DNA of 64,000 nt, taken from contig CM072514.1 in assembly GCA_036898135.1 (NCBI GenBank), positions 80,047,454 to 80,111,453 of the forward strand, given 5' to 3'. Below, piece after piece: positions 10,606-47,059 of the stretch. Within the stretch, counting starts at the first letter, position 1. The number at the start of each line of letters is the position of its first letter. The stretch is from Oncomelania hupensis. Taxonomy: Eukaryota; Mollusca; Gastropoda; Littorinimorpha; Pomatiopsidae. A model generated the notes under the pieces. It did not search any database, was not told the origin of the DNA, and saw nothing but the letters and a program-made list of their open reading frames with translations. Both the position numbers and the translations under genes were made by a program.

Positions 10606-10976
10606 TACATACTGGACGTCGTAGCTGACCTGTGCGCTCCCTCTTTCACGCAACTTTCTTTATGCATCATGACTTCTTATTACATCGACCTCCTTCTATC
10701 CAAGTCCCCTATATGCCTAGAGTGTCCGGGGACGTTAATCTACCATCGTATCGTATCGTGGTGCAGCTCCCGTAGACAGCTGGCAAAAGGTGCCTTAGGG
10801 TGGCCAGCCTGCCACTGACTGAAGTCTTGTTTAGCAGACAATCGGAGGGTAGTCATGGCCAGCAGCGACGAGGCCGAAGACAGCGCTTGGTTAAAACATA
10901 ATTTTTTTTTATTTAAGCAAGCAACTAGAGCATTACAAAGAATACATAATGGCACACAAAAGCAAAGCTTACGTTA
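10606..10976. other. Repeat-fragment stretch with no gene
   Basis: Holds a family B stem-loop tail in reverse (10697-10743) and AT-rich DNA. Confidence 0.4.
10697..10743 (-). repeat. SINE tail fragment (family B)
   Basis: AAGTCCCCTATATGC ... TGTCCGGGGACGTTAATCTA, the stem-loop tail in reverse. Confidence 0.6.
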
Positions 10977-11061
10977 GTGCTACCTTTGAACATAAAAACA
11001 ACAATCAGCTCATCAAAGGCGGACATAGTTGAACTAAACGCAAACGCAAGGAAAACATACG

Positions 11062-11109
11062 AAGACCACAGGGGAAAAAGGGCACATGTCACATTTTCCA
11101 ATTATTTGA
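11062..11109 (+). repeat. MITE arm, solitary copy
   Basis: GAAGACCACAGGGGAAAAAG through CCAATTATTTGA almost repeats 11583-11630. The partner arm is missing here. Confidence 0.6.
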
Positions 11110-11176
11110 GTTATGTCCCCTACTATATAAACATAAGCCTGAAGGTTATCAAAATAGTTAAATCCAACCCAAAAAA

Positions 11177-11352
11177 AGGCCTATGTACTGCTACAGAAAC
11201 ACCCAAAGAAAAGGCATACAGGGGAAAAAGGGCACAAGTCCAGACTGTAAAAGGGAAAAAAGGCCTGTGTACTGCTACAGAAACACCCAAAGAAAAGGCA
11301 TACAGGGGAAAAAGGGCACAAGTCCAGACTGTAAAAGGGAAAAAAGGCCTAT
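11177..11352 (+). repeat. 84-bp tandem repeat (about 2.1 units)
   Basis: GGCCT(A/G)TGTACTGCTACAG recurs at 11178 and 11262, and GGCCTATGTC at 11346, spaced 84 bp. Each unit contains AGGGGAAAAAGGGCACAAGT, similar to the MITE terminus. The open frame across it reflects a unit of 28 codons and is not taken as a gene. Confidence 0.85.
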
Positions 11353-11460
11353 GTCACAAACAACAATTCCTAGGCAGGTAATGTGACTAGCTTCAGCCAA
11401 TTCACAACAAGAGAAGAGAGAGACCGCCTCATTACTGCTTTTAATGAGCTTCAAAACAAC

Positions 11461-11502
11461 CAAGTCCCCTATATGCTTAATTGTCCGGGGACGTTAATCT
11501 AC
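11461..11502 (-). repeat. SINE tail fragment (family B)
   Basis: AAGTCCCCTATATGC ... TGTCCGGGGACGTTAATCTA, like 10697-10743. Confidence 0.6.
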
Positions 11503-11592
11503 TTAATGAATGAATGAATTCAAAACAAAGATGCTCAAGACGCTTTTCTGTCTACACTAATCGGTGTGCTAAATGTTGTAAGAAGAAGACCA

Positions 11593-11684
11593 CAGGGGGA
11601 AAAGGGCACATGTCACATTTTCCAATTATTTGATTTCATTTATCTCAAAAGTGGAAATGTGTGACATGTGCCTTTTTTCCCCTG
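11593..11684. mobile_element. Palindromic MITE
   Basis: Left arm CAGGGGGAAAAGGGCACATG-TCACATTTTCC is mirrored by the right arm GGAAATGTGTGACATGTGCC-TTTTTTCCCCTG, giving terminal inverted repeats of about 31 bp around a loop of about 30 bp. Confidence 0.75.
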
Positions 11685-11699
11685 TATTCTTACATATTT

Positions 11700-12350
11700 A
11701 TACTTTATAAAAGCTAAGAGGGGAAAAATTATGCACATAAAGAAATAAAAACAAGCAAATAAACAAACAAAAACAGTAAAGAAAAAACCCACCCACACTT
11801 AAGGCGGCACCTCAAGCTCTTGACAACAACCCGGCAGCCGGCCAATGTGGAATGTTGACGCCATTAACTGAAGGGGAGTCCGAGAACAGGACGTGGCCCC
11901 GATCAGTCATAGAGATGAGGCCACTTATCGAAAAAGTTGGCTAGGGGTGAATCGGAATCATTCTCGACCCTCCGGCACCTATATCAGAAAGATCGACGAC
12001 GGGCATCCATATCCACAGAGCGCCCGTCCCCGTGCGCCCGTCGATCTGATCTGCGGAAGCGGGATGAGGCATGATGACGAGAGCCTGATCACCACCTCGA
12101 TGACCTTCGGCTTAGGAAACGAGAGCTACCAGGCACAAACATCCAGTTCAATACATGACGTGGGTCCATTTGGATGGAGACAAGACTTAAGCTTAGTAGT
12201 CTCCCATTGATGAAGAAAAGGCGCTAGATTTTAAACGCAAGCCTCTTTCTACATCTTGATGTTGTGGTTCCATTATCTAGCTACAGGATACTGCATCGTG
12301 CTCTCCCCTTCCCCCTCCCTTCTCTTCCTTCTTCTTCCACAGTTCTTCTT
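11700..12350. other. No supported gene
   Basis: A-rich DNA is followed by a GC-richer segment (about 11880-12200) that is open for 105 codons on the plus strand (MAPISHRDEATYRK ...). I recognise no motif in it and would not call it a gene. Confidence 0.35.
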
Positions 12351-12512
12351 TCAGCAGTTTCTCGGAAGGGGTTAATTTTTTGTGAAGAATGAATTACGTA
12401 GCCTTTACTAGAGCGACCCCACAAACGTCAGTAAAGGCGTAGTCTGTTAATTCAGCAGTTTCTCGGAAAGAGTTAGTTTTTGTGAAGAATGAATTACATA
12501 ACCTTTACTAGA
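12351..12512 (+). repeat. 101-bp imperfect tandem duplication
   Basis: TCAGCAGTTTCTCGGAA ... GAATGAATTACGTAGCCTTT recurs 101 bp later with a few changes. Confidence 0.8.
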
Positions 12513-13270
12513 ACAAGTAGAAACAAAATTAGGGGAAATAAGTCATAGTAGCTCGCGCTCAGCGTACCGTAGTTAAGGCTCAGCGAATACCTTTGATAAG
12601 TAGAGGCAAACGTAACCCTCTGCAGGTCTCAGCTACGCAGAGCCAATATCCAGTAATGGCGTTTTAACAAACGTTCAACCTTTGGCCTCAGTAAGGCATG
12701 ATTTTTCCCACCCTCTGCTCAAGGGATCTTTTTATCCTTTGTCTCGCATTAGGCCCCCTCTCCCCTTCCCCCAACAACCCTCCCCCCTAAAAAAACAAAT
12801 ATATATATAAGCTTTTTTTTTAGGATCGTCTGGAAAAAAAATTGAAAAAAGTCAAAAAACTTCGCGCCCAAAGTGGGAAGGAAGCCTACCTACAGACCGT
12901 ATTTGTTTCCCCCATGTTACCGTAAACAGACTTTTTTTTTTTTTGGGGGGGGGGGGGGGTGGGGGGAAGGTAAGGGGATGGCCTTCGGGGATTATAACAA
13001 CAACAACAACAAAAAGCCTTTTGAATGTAAACATTTACGAGAATTTCATTTTGTTGACACGCAAGTCAGTTGACCTTGCATGTAAGATTAATGTTAAATG
13101 GTTTTGTTGTTAAAGTTTTGCTATAATTATTTAATATAATGTCGTTTTTATTTTTTATTTTTTGTTAGTTTTTTGTATTAGTTTCTTTTTCAAAGCGCCT
13201 TGGAAGAGGGGTTAGTGATGGATGGGAGTGGGGTTGGGAACAGGTTAGACGTTTAAAAATAAAAAATAAC
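12513..13270. other. Low-complexity and homopolymer stretch, no gene
   Basis: Includes T and G homopolymers (12931-12967) and AT-rich sequence. No exon is seen. Confidence 0.45.
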
Positions 13271-13418
<148 letters not shown>

Positions 13419-14691
13419 CTCTCTTTTTTTTAACTAAAAAAAGTAACATGTGATTGTGACAAGCATGATTATATTTTTTTAACTTTTATTCCAGGGAACA
13501 ACTAGCGTAAACGGATTCCAAGAAGAAACCCCTAAATATGGCTGCTCAACGTGGACAACAACGGACTACTATGAATCTTCAACTTTTGCAGCATGTTCTT
13601 TGCGCTCGTGAGCAACACTTGGGTTTACGGAAGCTCAGGGTCAACATGCACACCACATGACTGACTGGAAAATCTACAAGAAGCAAAATATCTCCTTCTT
13701 GATTGTGGCTGATGTTTATGCTCATGACGACGAAAACCTCGGGCATTGCATCTACAAAATAGTTCTCATTTTTAACAACGAAAGGGTTAAAAGCAACAAG
13801 TTGTTCATTAGTGTGATTTTAACAGGGCGTAAGATTTGTTTTCCGGAATCTCTGGAGTTGTAGTTGCCACACATACTTTTGCAGCTCAAGTGATGAAATA
13901 CGGAACTATTTTTCTGTCGTAAGGTTTAAAGGATGTTGACGTGCTACAAATTGTTGTGACCTATTAACAATGTGACGATAATTCTGCTTGGAGAGCGATT
14001 CTGTGGTATAATAACTGAAATTTGTGTATGTGCAGGAAGTGTTTGTTTTCAATGAGTAAATTATACAAAGTACAAGAACAGAAAAGTTGAATCTATATAT
14101 ACTGTGATTTACGGTGCTCACAAAACTGTACGATGACAATTTTTATGCAGACGAAACGATAAACTAAATTGTTACAAAGAAAAAAAAAAAGTATGCTTCT
14201 TAAGTGAATTTATTTCAAAGCCTACATTTTTAACTGGCAATACTATTAACAAAACCACGTGGACATTTTATACTTGATATCTTAATACCTCAATATTCAT
14301 CTTCCTACCACAAGCAACTGGAATCCACAAACCATTAATCAGTGAAACTACGTGAAGTTTTTCGATTCTTCCCTATTACATTATCAACGGATTTTTTTTG
14401 TTTGTTAGTAAAAAGTTCATCAACAACGATGATAACCACGGAAACCGCTGGAGATTTGGCCGTCCCAGGCCATTGAGAAAACAGAAGACCGAAGAACACT
14501 GGCCTCAACGTCAGCGATTACCACCGTCACAAATAACCCCTACCACCAACAGTAACAACTGCAAGGTCGTTATGGACGTATAAACTTTTAATACAGTCGT
14601 CCTTGCTGTCGGTGGAGGAGACATTAAAGGAGTCTGATCCTATTTACTAAAACAAAGCTTAGGCTGATTTACATTAACACCAGCAACGACC
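13419..14691. other. Region upstream of the Death-SH2 start codon
   Basis: AT-rich with no repeat family I recognise. It may hold the promoter and a 5' UTR exon, but I cannot identify a start site. The in-frame TGA at 14665-14667 marks the 5' limit of coding. Confidence 0.4.
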
Positions 14692-38294
<23,603 letters not shown>

Positions 38295-39011
38295 ATGAGT
38301 GTCTGAAGACAAAAATGGAGCAGGGATGAGAAGATGTCCATCAACTGGCTAATTAAATGTTGGGGAAAATGTTTGGAGGCAGACGACACTAAGCTAAATG
38401 TTTGGGGACTCGTATGTCTGAAGATGTTGGCGTAATGAGAATGAGCCAAACAGAGGTTTAAAAAGCCTGTAGATACAGATATTTGGTTTTGTGCTACAGT
38501 GTCTAGAATACTACAGTTTGTCTAGACCCCACTCTAGAGGCCCTTACCGCATGCACCAAAAGCATGCCCAAAGCCCTGAAGGGGGGGATACATGTCAACC
38601 CCTGCATTGTCTAGGAGGCAGGCCAAACTAGCCTTCCCCACACTTTCATGCTAATGTGAGGCAGAGTCTGGTTAGCATACAGTATCATGGCCGGATATAA
38701 CCATTAAGCCAATATTTCCCGAGTTTTGTCAGAGTTATCCATCATAAATGGATTTTAACTCACTGCAGACAGTTGAATGTTGCTTTCTTCACTTCGTGAT
38801 ATTTTGCCAAGTTTTGTCTTCAAGTTCACAACTAAGATACAGTTTGGCAGAAAGCTAATCCAAAGCATTGATTTTCAACACACACACAAAAATCAAGTAA
38901 CAAAAACCTTATTGTAGGTAAAAAGGAAAAAAATGTTTGCCGGGAGTACAGATTGAGTGTTTTAAAAATAAAAAAAAAACTATTTGTAAAAAAAGTACAT
39001 TTTAGATTAAT

Positions 39012-39017
39012 AATAAA
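39012..39017 (+). promoter_or_regulatory. Candidate poly(A) signal AATAAA (proximal)
   Basis: This is the first AATAAA noted after the stop codon of the Death-SH2 gene, about 720 nt downstream, inside an AT-rich stretch. Confidence 0.35.
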
Positions 39018-41366
39018 AGCCTTGATCGAGCATTGTAAACAATTTGCACTACAGAGTTTTGGAATACCGCATCCTGCAAAATACTACATATCCTGTGGAA
39101 TATACAACTTGTGGATTTTATGAATTCTTGCAACATCAATGTATCGCCATGAACTGAAAGCATTTTTGTGCTAAATTGATGTTATAAATTATACTACAAA
39201 TTCAATGTGAATTGAATCAAAGACTTTGATGCTATGGTAGCACAACTATACCGGCTTTTATTTATACTTGTGTTCAATATCAGTCAAGTTCCAGCAAACC
39301 AGACCCTACTACATGGACTGAGCAAAAATGGACAACTGTAGGCAAATTGCGTGCCTATGACAGATCCTGATCAGCCAAATGTTGAATCCACAAAGGGACA
39401 TTTTAAAATGCTTCCCGGCCTGTTTTCCCCCGTACTGCTGCTATTATTACTATACTACTACTACAAATTATTACTACTACTACTACTACTACACATGACC
39501 ACTACTATAATTGTGGTGAAATTTGACCACTGCAGAACTACTGGCCGCAACAAGAAGGCTGAATAAGCACATCTTCACTATCTGTCTTAACTTGACTGTT
39601 GTTAGAGGATCTAATCTAATATGGTTTTAAAGAACCACAACCTCAAGTCTTTTTGTCGTCTAATATGGGTTGTATCCTAAGGGCTTGTTCTTACTCCAGG
39701 CCATCTGACAAGGATTAAGTCAACGATGTTTTCATGCGGACACTTATTAGCATTTCTGGATGGTGTTTCCGTATGGAAATGAACTTGTATGCACAGATCT
39801 CATGCAGTCCCTTATCCAAAGGTGAGACTGCTTATTTTGACATTTGGTTTTGCACAAATCAGACGCATGAACTAGAGTGTTTTTGGATTGTGTGCCTTGT
39901 GAATTTAATACTGTAATGTGCCAACGATTTGCTTGCATCCAGGTATCTGGCATGGAAGAGGTTACATTATGCACACTAGGTACTCGATCTATGCATTCCT
40001 TTAACAGGCATTTTCATTCTGCTAAGCAGTGACTCTAATCAAGTATGTGTGACTCTAAAAGTGGGGCGATTATAATAATGCACCTATCCAGCTTGGAGCA
40101 GCTCAAGGATCCAGCATATCTTGTTGAGAAACAAAGAATTAAGTATATATATATATACACAGTAGAGCCATACTGAAGCTGAATCTTTTTAAAATTAATT
40201 AATTAATGTTTATTTCTAACTCAGCTGCATGTATTGATCACTTTGTGAACTCTTTTTGCTTCATATATCGTATGTGCCTGTTGCAAGAACTTTTTATACA
40301 ACACTTTAATCAAGTAGCTATTGACTGTGAGATCGAGATACTGTACCGTTTTCATTGTTCAATTCAGATATGTGTGTATGCTATTTTTATACCTATGTAT
40401 ACAAATGTACAAGTTACTTTTGATGAGCAGCGTTATCCATTGTTAGCAACAGTAACGTTAGTATTATAATGAGGCTATTTATTCTGCTTTTAATATATAG
40501 TCGTTGGGGAGCTTGTCCATTTGCCCTGTAATTTAAGGGATTGTCACTGGAAACTGTGAAGATCTAATACGAGTAGAATACAAATATTTTATTATCTCAA
40601 CAGAAAAACTCCATCGGATGTTGCAGTTCAATTCAGACAAATTTCAAATGTTTAATCATGTTGCAGTGTAACCATTTTCTTAAACTGCATTAATTGTTAG
40701 TTGCCAGGCTACATTGTTTTGTAAAATGTTTTAATTTGTATGTCTTGGTACATTTATTGAACTATACAATTATGCCTTTTTGTACATTGTTCTTTCTCGT
40801 TACTGTTTTGTCCAACATATCAGCAAAAGCTTCAACCACTCTTTGCCTTCATAAACCTCTTACATTGTAACATGTGCCGGTACTATTTATTAGTCCAACT
40901 TACTTCCTGTTTACTATCTATTAAATATGATAGGTTTAAAACTGTGATTTTACTGTAGCACTTTTTTGAACCTTTACTTGCTTTTATTTCTCTCTATATT
41001 TCGACTATATAGGTGTTGTCATCCATCATATATTTGATGCATGTTATAAAAACGGTGCCATTTTTGTGTGCACTTGGTGTAACCTAGCTCTAATAGAACC
41101 GTCCGGATTACTTGTGTGTGCCTATCATAACTGTCGTGTTAACTGTCTATGCATTTTTCTATCTCTGTTTCACATTCACTATAGCATTCACAGACATATC
41201 AAATGTGATGCGTTCTTGTTATGATGAAAGTATAATCTTAGTGTGATTAGAGAATATGTAATAGGTTCTCAGTGCGAAATTAATTGTAAGGGAATGCTTA
41301 AAATATTGTTGAACCTCTTTTTTTTTTTTTAAAGTGTCTTATCTTGTTTATATATATTAATATGTG

Positions 41367-41372
41367 AATAAA
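41367..41372 (+). promoter_or_regulatory. Candidate poly(A) signal AATAAA (distal)
   Basis: AATAAA followed by a T-rich segment about 3.07 kb after the stop codon. It would define a long 3' UTR ending just before the repeat that begins near 41807. Confidence 0.35.
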
Positions 41373-41806
41373 ACATACTCTTTGTCATTTAGACAGTTAA
41401 TTAGCTTGTATTTATATTCAGGTATGCGTACGTTATGAATGCAATGTTACAGAGTAATAATTGTGCCATGTATATATTCAAATGCGAGTAAGGAATATAT
41501 GATGTAATTTAGTAATAAATATGTATATACATGTATTGATATGCGATCTGTGAATACAGCGGTAACTCATTCCATGCAGCTCTAGACAAATTAAGTGTCT
41601 GCATTTTTCTCTTTTTCTTTTTTTCAGAATGGAACACAAGTAACTAGTTTTGTTTCCCAAACGATATACAGAGATTATGAAAAAAAAAAAAGGCTCATGC
41701 TCCTTCTGTAACTAATTTTCCTCATCAACCATACATTTTGACTTTTTTTTTTTTTTCTTCACTCAATGTTTCTAAATTGTTTGGCAACCATTTTCTTTGC
41801 CAAATC

Positions 41807-42380
41807 CTTCAGGACCCCCCGTTGGGGTGCGGGGGGTTTCAGTATAAATAGTATCCCCACTTTCTGGAAATTTAGTGCTTTAAATTCCCACTGTCGCTGT
41901 CTTTCTCATTTGCTCTTTCTCAGTCCTGCTCTGTTCTATCAATCTGCTATAATATCTTCTTCTTCGCTAGACCAGTCACCTACCTTTTTTCTTGAAAACT
42001 CTTCCGGGACAAGACTCCTTGTTTGTGTATGAGGTCTGTTGGATCAGCTTGGGAATATTGGACGCTTTCTGCCAGGTGGTCACTAGGGCTTCCTATGATG
42101 TTATTATTTAGCAATGTAGGCATTTTATATGTATATGTTTTGTTGATAATTTATAATGATGTTTGTATTCTATTTTGTTTTTGTAAACGGGGGTTCGATA
42201 AATTAGAGTGCAGCCTCAGCGTCCCCTGCGTGGGATGTCTTTATTGTAAAGTGACTGGCTGGTGGAGGGCATTCAGTTTTCCCACTAGGGTTGTTTCAGC
42301 AGATCTTTTATGCGGATTGGGGGTTGTCCGGTCCTGATTTGGCTCGGAAGAGTCCGCTGGACCTAAAGCAACAATTTTGT
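41807..42380 (+). mobile_element. 704-bp family, 5'-truncated
   Basis: GGACCCCCCGTTGGGGTGCG to CTAAAGCAACAATTT, followed by (GTAAT)n. Closest in sequence to 28211-28914. Confidence 0.85.
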
Positions 42381-42384
42381 AATG

Positions 42385-42720
42385 TAATGTAATGTAATGT
42401 AAGGCGCTTTTTAGATCCAGCTCAAGGGCTGCTCCATCAAGGCACCGACCGATACAGAATCTGACTCAAGCCATCTGAGGCAAAATGTGCAGCCTTTGGG
42501 CACCCCAAACATTTGGGCACAATCCTAGGCGACCCAGGGATGAAGGAGAAGAGGGGTCTATAGTGTTTGCTGGGTCTATAAATTTATGTATCTGGCACTT
42601 CTCGTCTAGGACTTGAGCCTCAGGATCTTTAAAGTGTGTGTGATAGAATGCGTGCTTGCACCCAAGCTATACCTCGGTTAATGCTCTCCTCCGAAGGAGA
42701 AATTCTATGACGTGATGGTT
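42385..42720 (-). mobile_element. SINE-like repeat (family G related), reverse
   Basis: (GTAAT)n then GGCGCTTTTTAGATCCAGCT (the GCGC tail in reverse), then CGTCTAGGACTTGAGCCTCA. Similar in reverse to 6600-6925. Confidence 0.6.
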
Positions 42721-44258
42721 TTCGAAATATGTGTAAGTTACTATAAGTAACAAACATGCGCAAGTGCTGCAAGCGACTGATGAATCATATATGTTTTAAA
42801 GGTGCCGGTTGAAATTAAAATCATGACTGAACGTCGTTTGTAATTGCGTCATTTTCCGATCCTACTACAAACAATTAATGGTACATGTTAGGAAAGGAAA
42901 TGGGAAGTTGGTTGTGAGTATAGGGAGTGAAATGTCTCAAGTGTCTACGTGCCAGTGTATATGCACTTTGTGTGGGTGAGAAATATTTGCAACATGAGCC
43001 ACACACTGCAGTATCATACAAAAAAACTCTTTACTACAGTCAGTGATGATCTGTTAACATCACATTCTTCACGAGTTTGGGTTAACACATGAAAACCTTT
43101 CTCTATCATATGTGAGGCTGGCTGCATGTGCCTATCTATCATTTTGTTATTACATTACATTACATGATTATTGCTTTAGAGCCAAATCAGGACCGGACAA
43201 CCCCTGATCCGCATAAAAGATGTGCTGAAACAACCCTAGTGGTAAAACTGAAAGCTCTCCACCAGCTAGTCACATCACTTTGTTATAAGAGGATCTGCTA
43301 CTGGCACCCGACTTGTGTAATGCCCCGGAGATTATAATATATTGTCTTGATTCTGATGCTAGGCCACACAACAATATCCAAGGACACTGTGAGGTTTATA
43401 GTCTTAATCTCTTCAAGCGTAGGCCTCATATATGTCTGCAGAGGTTGCACATACTTGTATACTTAAACTGATGTAGGGTCGTTCAGCAGCCTCCGCGATA
43501 CTCAGCCTGCGGCACAGACCTCTCACACAATGATATATTATTTTCTCATGCTCGTGACGTGAAGGTCACACAGGAAATCTGCTTACCAGACGATTGTAAT
43601 ACTTTCAATCACCCCAGGATGCTAAGTCCTACAGAGGATAGGTCAAGGTCACTCGAGGACATTTCTATAGTTCAGTTTAACTCAAATTGACCTAATGGAA
43701 AGAAAATGGCTCGAGTCTTTGTTTTCTTAATGGAAATAATATTTCTAGCTTAACATAATCTACCAAAGAAACAGTAGCATGTATCTATATATATTTTACA
43801 GGACCAACGGTGCTATCAAGGATACACCTCTTTGCTATCAAAGATCCATTATATACTTGGTTAATGCCCTTACGCAAAGAACAGAAAATCTGAAAAAAAT
43901 TTCCCCCAGTTACACATCAAGGTCACTCAAGGTCAACATTTAAGAGTTCAGCTTAGCCCAATCTTAGTCATGACACAGAAAATGGCTTTTGAGTGGGCCA
44001 GAAAAATAATAAATAAATTTCTGTACCAAAGCCTAATGCTACATTATTGTTACAGTGCATTAAAACAAAAACATAAAAAGTGGAGGCAGTATCCAATGGG
44101 TTAACATCAAGGGCTATCTATTACAGTGTGTAGGCTGAATTTCAGAGAGATTATACGTGTGTGTGTGTGTGTGTGTGACCATGTGCGTTTGTAAGTGAAC
44201 ATTGGTGTATGTTGCTTGTTGGAAGGGGAGATCGTGTGGGCGTGTGTTTCAAAAGGTA
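42721..44258. other. Intergenic stretch, no supported gene
   Basis: AT-rich DNA with a short 704-bp-family fragment and a (GT)n run at 44157-44178. No exon is seen on either strand. Confidence 0.45.
43163..43275 (-). mobile_element. 704-bp family, short reverse fragment
   Basis: GAGCCAAATCAGGACCGGAC to CACCAGCTAGTCAC, the complement of the 3' part. Confidence 0.8.
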
Positions 44259-44405
44259 ATTGTACATTATAGTCACATGGCACTGGAGCTTATAGGCGAT
44301 TACTGGTCACAGTATTCTGAAACAAGTTGATGGCAAGGGGAAAATAATTTGGCCAATCCGGGATTTGAAACAGGTATCTTTCGGTTACTAGTAAGCCGCT
44401 TGACC
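44259..44405 (-). mobile_element. SINE family A, decayed reverse copy
   Basis: Diverged body and B box region (TTGTACATTATAGTCACATG to GGTTACTAGTAAGC), with the head end degraded. Confidence 0.75.
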
Positions 44406-46004
44406 GGTCCCACGAAGTGTTTCAAAGAATAGGAGTTTTCGTTTTTGTTCTTGAATATTCTTGGGGATGGAGAACAAGTGGGAGTGGATGAAATGAGGGG
44501 GGTTGGGTGGGGGATTGGAAGAGGTAGGTGAGGAAACATAGGGGTCAAATGTCAGCAAAGAAAACACTAAAGATGATATCAAAGAACCACAAAACTTCTT
44601 TCCTTTATAAAATGTGGAGAGAGAGAGAGAGAGAGACGTCATGCATAGATAACCATGTGCCAGATGTATAAGAGTGTTTTGTGATATTTATAAACATATA
44701 AACACATTATAATTATTTCACATTCGTTGAGAGCTTGATACCTTTTTTCTGTGAAACACCTTGAAATTATATATATATATAATCCTATACAATATATAAT
44801 TATTACATGTACGTTTTATATTTATTAAACTGTATTTCTATTTGTTAAACTGTATGCAACTATATTTCTGCAGCTTTCTATAATTATGCATGTCCACACA
44901 GCAACTATTTTGTGAGTGTTAGACTACTTTCTCTATGTAAGTTTGTGTTTTATGTTGTGCACAGAAACAAGTATTTTAAACGTGTTCTCTCTTTCTGATA
45001 TAAATGTTGTGTTCAAATTTATCAATTGAATACTTTCAACTATAGTATAATTATAATTAAATTATGCTTCTTCTAACAAAAGTGTCTCATTTCGTTGCTC
45101 AAGATGGTGTTTGTATTTGGATAATTTAATTTGTAATAAACATTCAATGGCAACAAAGATTTTTATACACGAGAGTGTTTGTTGTGTTTCTGATTCGGTC
45201 AGTGATGTCCAATCTCTGTAGTGTAGGCATAGAGTGTATCTTCTTCTTCTGGCTTGATTATTATACATGTCTGCTGTTGTGTTTTTTCATCTTCAGCATC
45301 GAGTTAATGCAGAAGGTGATGTGTGAAGCTCAGTTCCGCTTTGAGATAAAAAATCAAAAGAATCAACAGTCACAATCTTCCAACATCCAAAAACACGTGA
45401 AATCAGAAACAACGCACGAGCCATGTTTTGTTATACAGAAATGGTATAAATGTTATACAAATATTAATAATACATCGTGCATATCATCATTCACCCATTA
45501 TGCTTCATGGTAACAGACAACCGCGCAAGTTAGAGCGCAGAATGTGTCCAACACGGCAGATATAGATAGGTTTGTTTACAGATTCTAGCAGTACAGAAAC
45601 AGAAAAGAACAAACAAAAAATGCAAAAATTACACAAGTTATTGTTTAAAAAAATTTACAAATGGGGCACTCTATATCCTGCATGTTAAGCAAAGTCATTC
45701 ACTATAAATCCATGTATACACTGCGCTCAAATAATAAAATTTACTGTAGTAATACCAAATAAGCAAATTAATTATAAAACCAGTACTAGATACTGTTTTC
45801 GAACCTGAACATCCATAACTAAACTGCTAAAACATGAAAGTTAATATTACCTTTCATGACGGCTTAATTGAATGACTGGTTGTATCACTGATAGACAGTG
45901 GTGGCAAAAATCAAAACTCGCACTAAATAAACAACTGCCAAAAAATAATTATCAGACAGAAGTATTTGTATAAAATTAATCAAATTATATATATAAATAT
46001 ATAT
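44406..46004. other. AT-rich stretch, no supported gene
   Basis: A GA run lies at 44616-44635 and AT dinucleotides near 44768-44782. AATAAA occurs near 45135. No coding exon is recognised. Confidence 0.45.
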
Positions 46005-46010
46005 ATTATA

Positions 46011-47059
46011 CAGGGTGGAGAATTTTCCGCGGATTTCCGCGGAAGGCATTTGCATTTCCGAGGAAAAAATATTTAGTTCCGAGTGTGAGAAGCCGAGGGG
46101 GCTACCCTTTACTGGGCATAGCGGCCAAAAGTGGCCGAAGGTCTAAACGGGCGAAACGTCCAAAAGCGTCCGTATCAACCATGTGGTTATATTCTCGCGT
46201 TGTTTGAAAGTTTGCGAGACTTCCGGCAATGGACTTCCGGTTTATTCTGTTTTGAAAACATTCGACTGCATTTCCACAAGTTTTCTCTGTGATGCGTTCG
46301 TTTTTCAAATTTTCTTGTGTGTATGTCTAAAATGGATGGTTTGGATTCTTCGACTGATGAAGGGGAGTTTACAGGCTTCCATTTATCAGACATTAAAGTG
46401 AGAGAAATGGACTTGGAGTCGGAGGAAGAGATCGGTACTTACATTAGACAATTAGTGTCAGTAGTGTGCATGCATACGATCTTTCAGACGGGAATGAAAG
46501 TGAAGAAGAGGAGGGGGCTTGTTTGGACTTTTTAAAACTTTTTTTTATACACATGGAGTAATAAAAAACAAGACATGACAAGAAAAGTATAAAAAGGTAG
46601 ATAATCAAAAGAGAATTTATTTCTGTTAATTTTGCATTTATTTCATTTAAATCTATACACTAGTCACCAATACCTAAGATGTGGTGTTTCTTATAACGTA
46701 CCCCTAAATATCTCTAAAATTATAAAAATTCTTGCCTGTTTGCAGCTAAAAAATAGACAAACGTGTGCCCAGTAACATTGGAAATGTGGAGTTTGTGTGT
46801 AACAGTGGTGGACCTCAAACTTTGTTAGGCCTACAAATCAAAATTCTTAACTTTTTTGAAAGACTTGTGCATAAAACATTCTTTTTTTGGTTGTTGTTTC
46901 TATTCATGTTTACTTTGTGCTTTTTGCTTTCAGGAGAGGCCCTAAATTACTTTCAAAATTGCATAAATTCATTTTCTTCCAGGGGGCGAATACCGGGGCT
47001 TGGCCCCTGGGCCCCGGCCGGATTTCAGAGATTTCTTGATTTAGTTGTTCTCCACCCTG
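46011..47059. mobile_element. Non-autonomous DNA transposon, 1049 bp
   Basis: 12-bp terminal inverted repeats CAGGGTGGAGAA/TTCTCCACCCTG are flanked by ATTATA on both sides (46005-46010 and 47060-47065). The left end carries CCGCGGATTTCCGCGG, a short palindrome. A 70-codon open stretch from 46323 encodes an acidic peptide (MSKMDGLDSSTDEGEF ...), possibly the N-terminal remnant of a transposase. A GC-rich segment (CCCCTGGGCCCCGGCC) precedes the right end. The superfamily cannot be assigned with confidence. Confidence 0.8.

Larger units (their letters stand above)
38295..41800 (+). other. Probable long 3' UTR or 3' flank of the Death-SH2 gene
   Basis: This AT-rich, largely repeat-free stretch follows the stop codon and has no coding exon I can support. 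Poly(A) signals AATAAA occur at 39012-39017 and 41367-41372. The absence of SINEs over 3 kb, in a window otherwise full of them, suggests constraint such as a 3' UTR. Confidence 0.4.

Noticed and set aside
10977..11381. 134-codon gene with 28-residue repeats
   Set aside because: The frame is produced by an 84-bp tandem repeat (28 codons) derived from MITE-like sequence, and is A-rich with no recognised motif.
11893..12210. 105-codon plus-strand gene
   Set aside because: It is open and GC-richer than its surroundings, but has no recognised domain, splice partner or repeat homology that I can support.
42023..42337. Protein-coding gene in the 704-bp family (CLYCKVTGWW-type frame)
   Set aside because: The frame recurs in several copies but is interrupted differently in each, which fits a non-coding retroelement.
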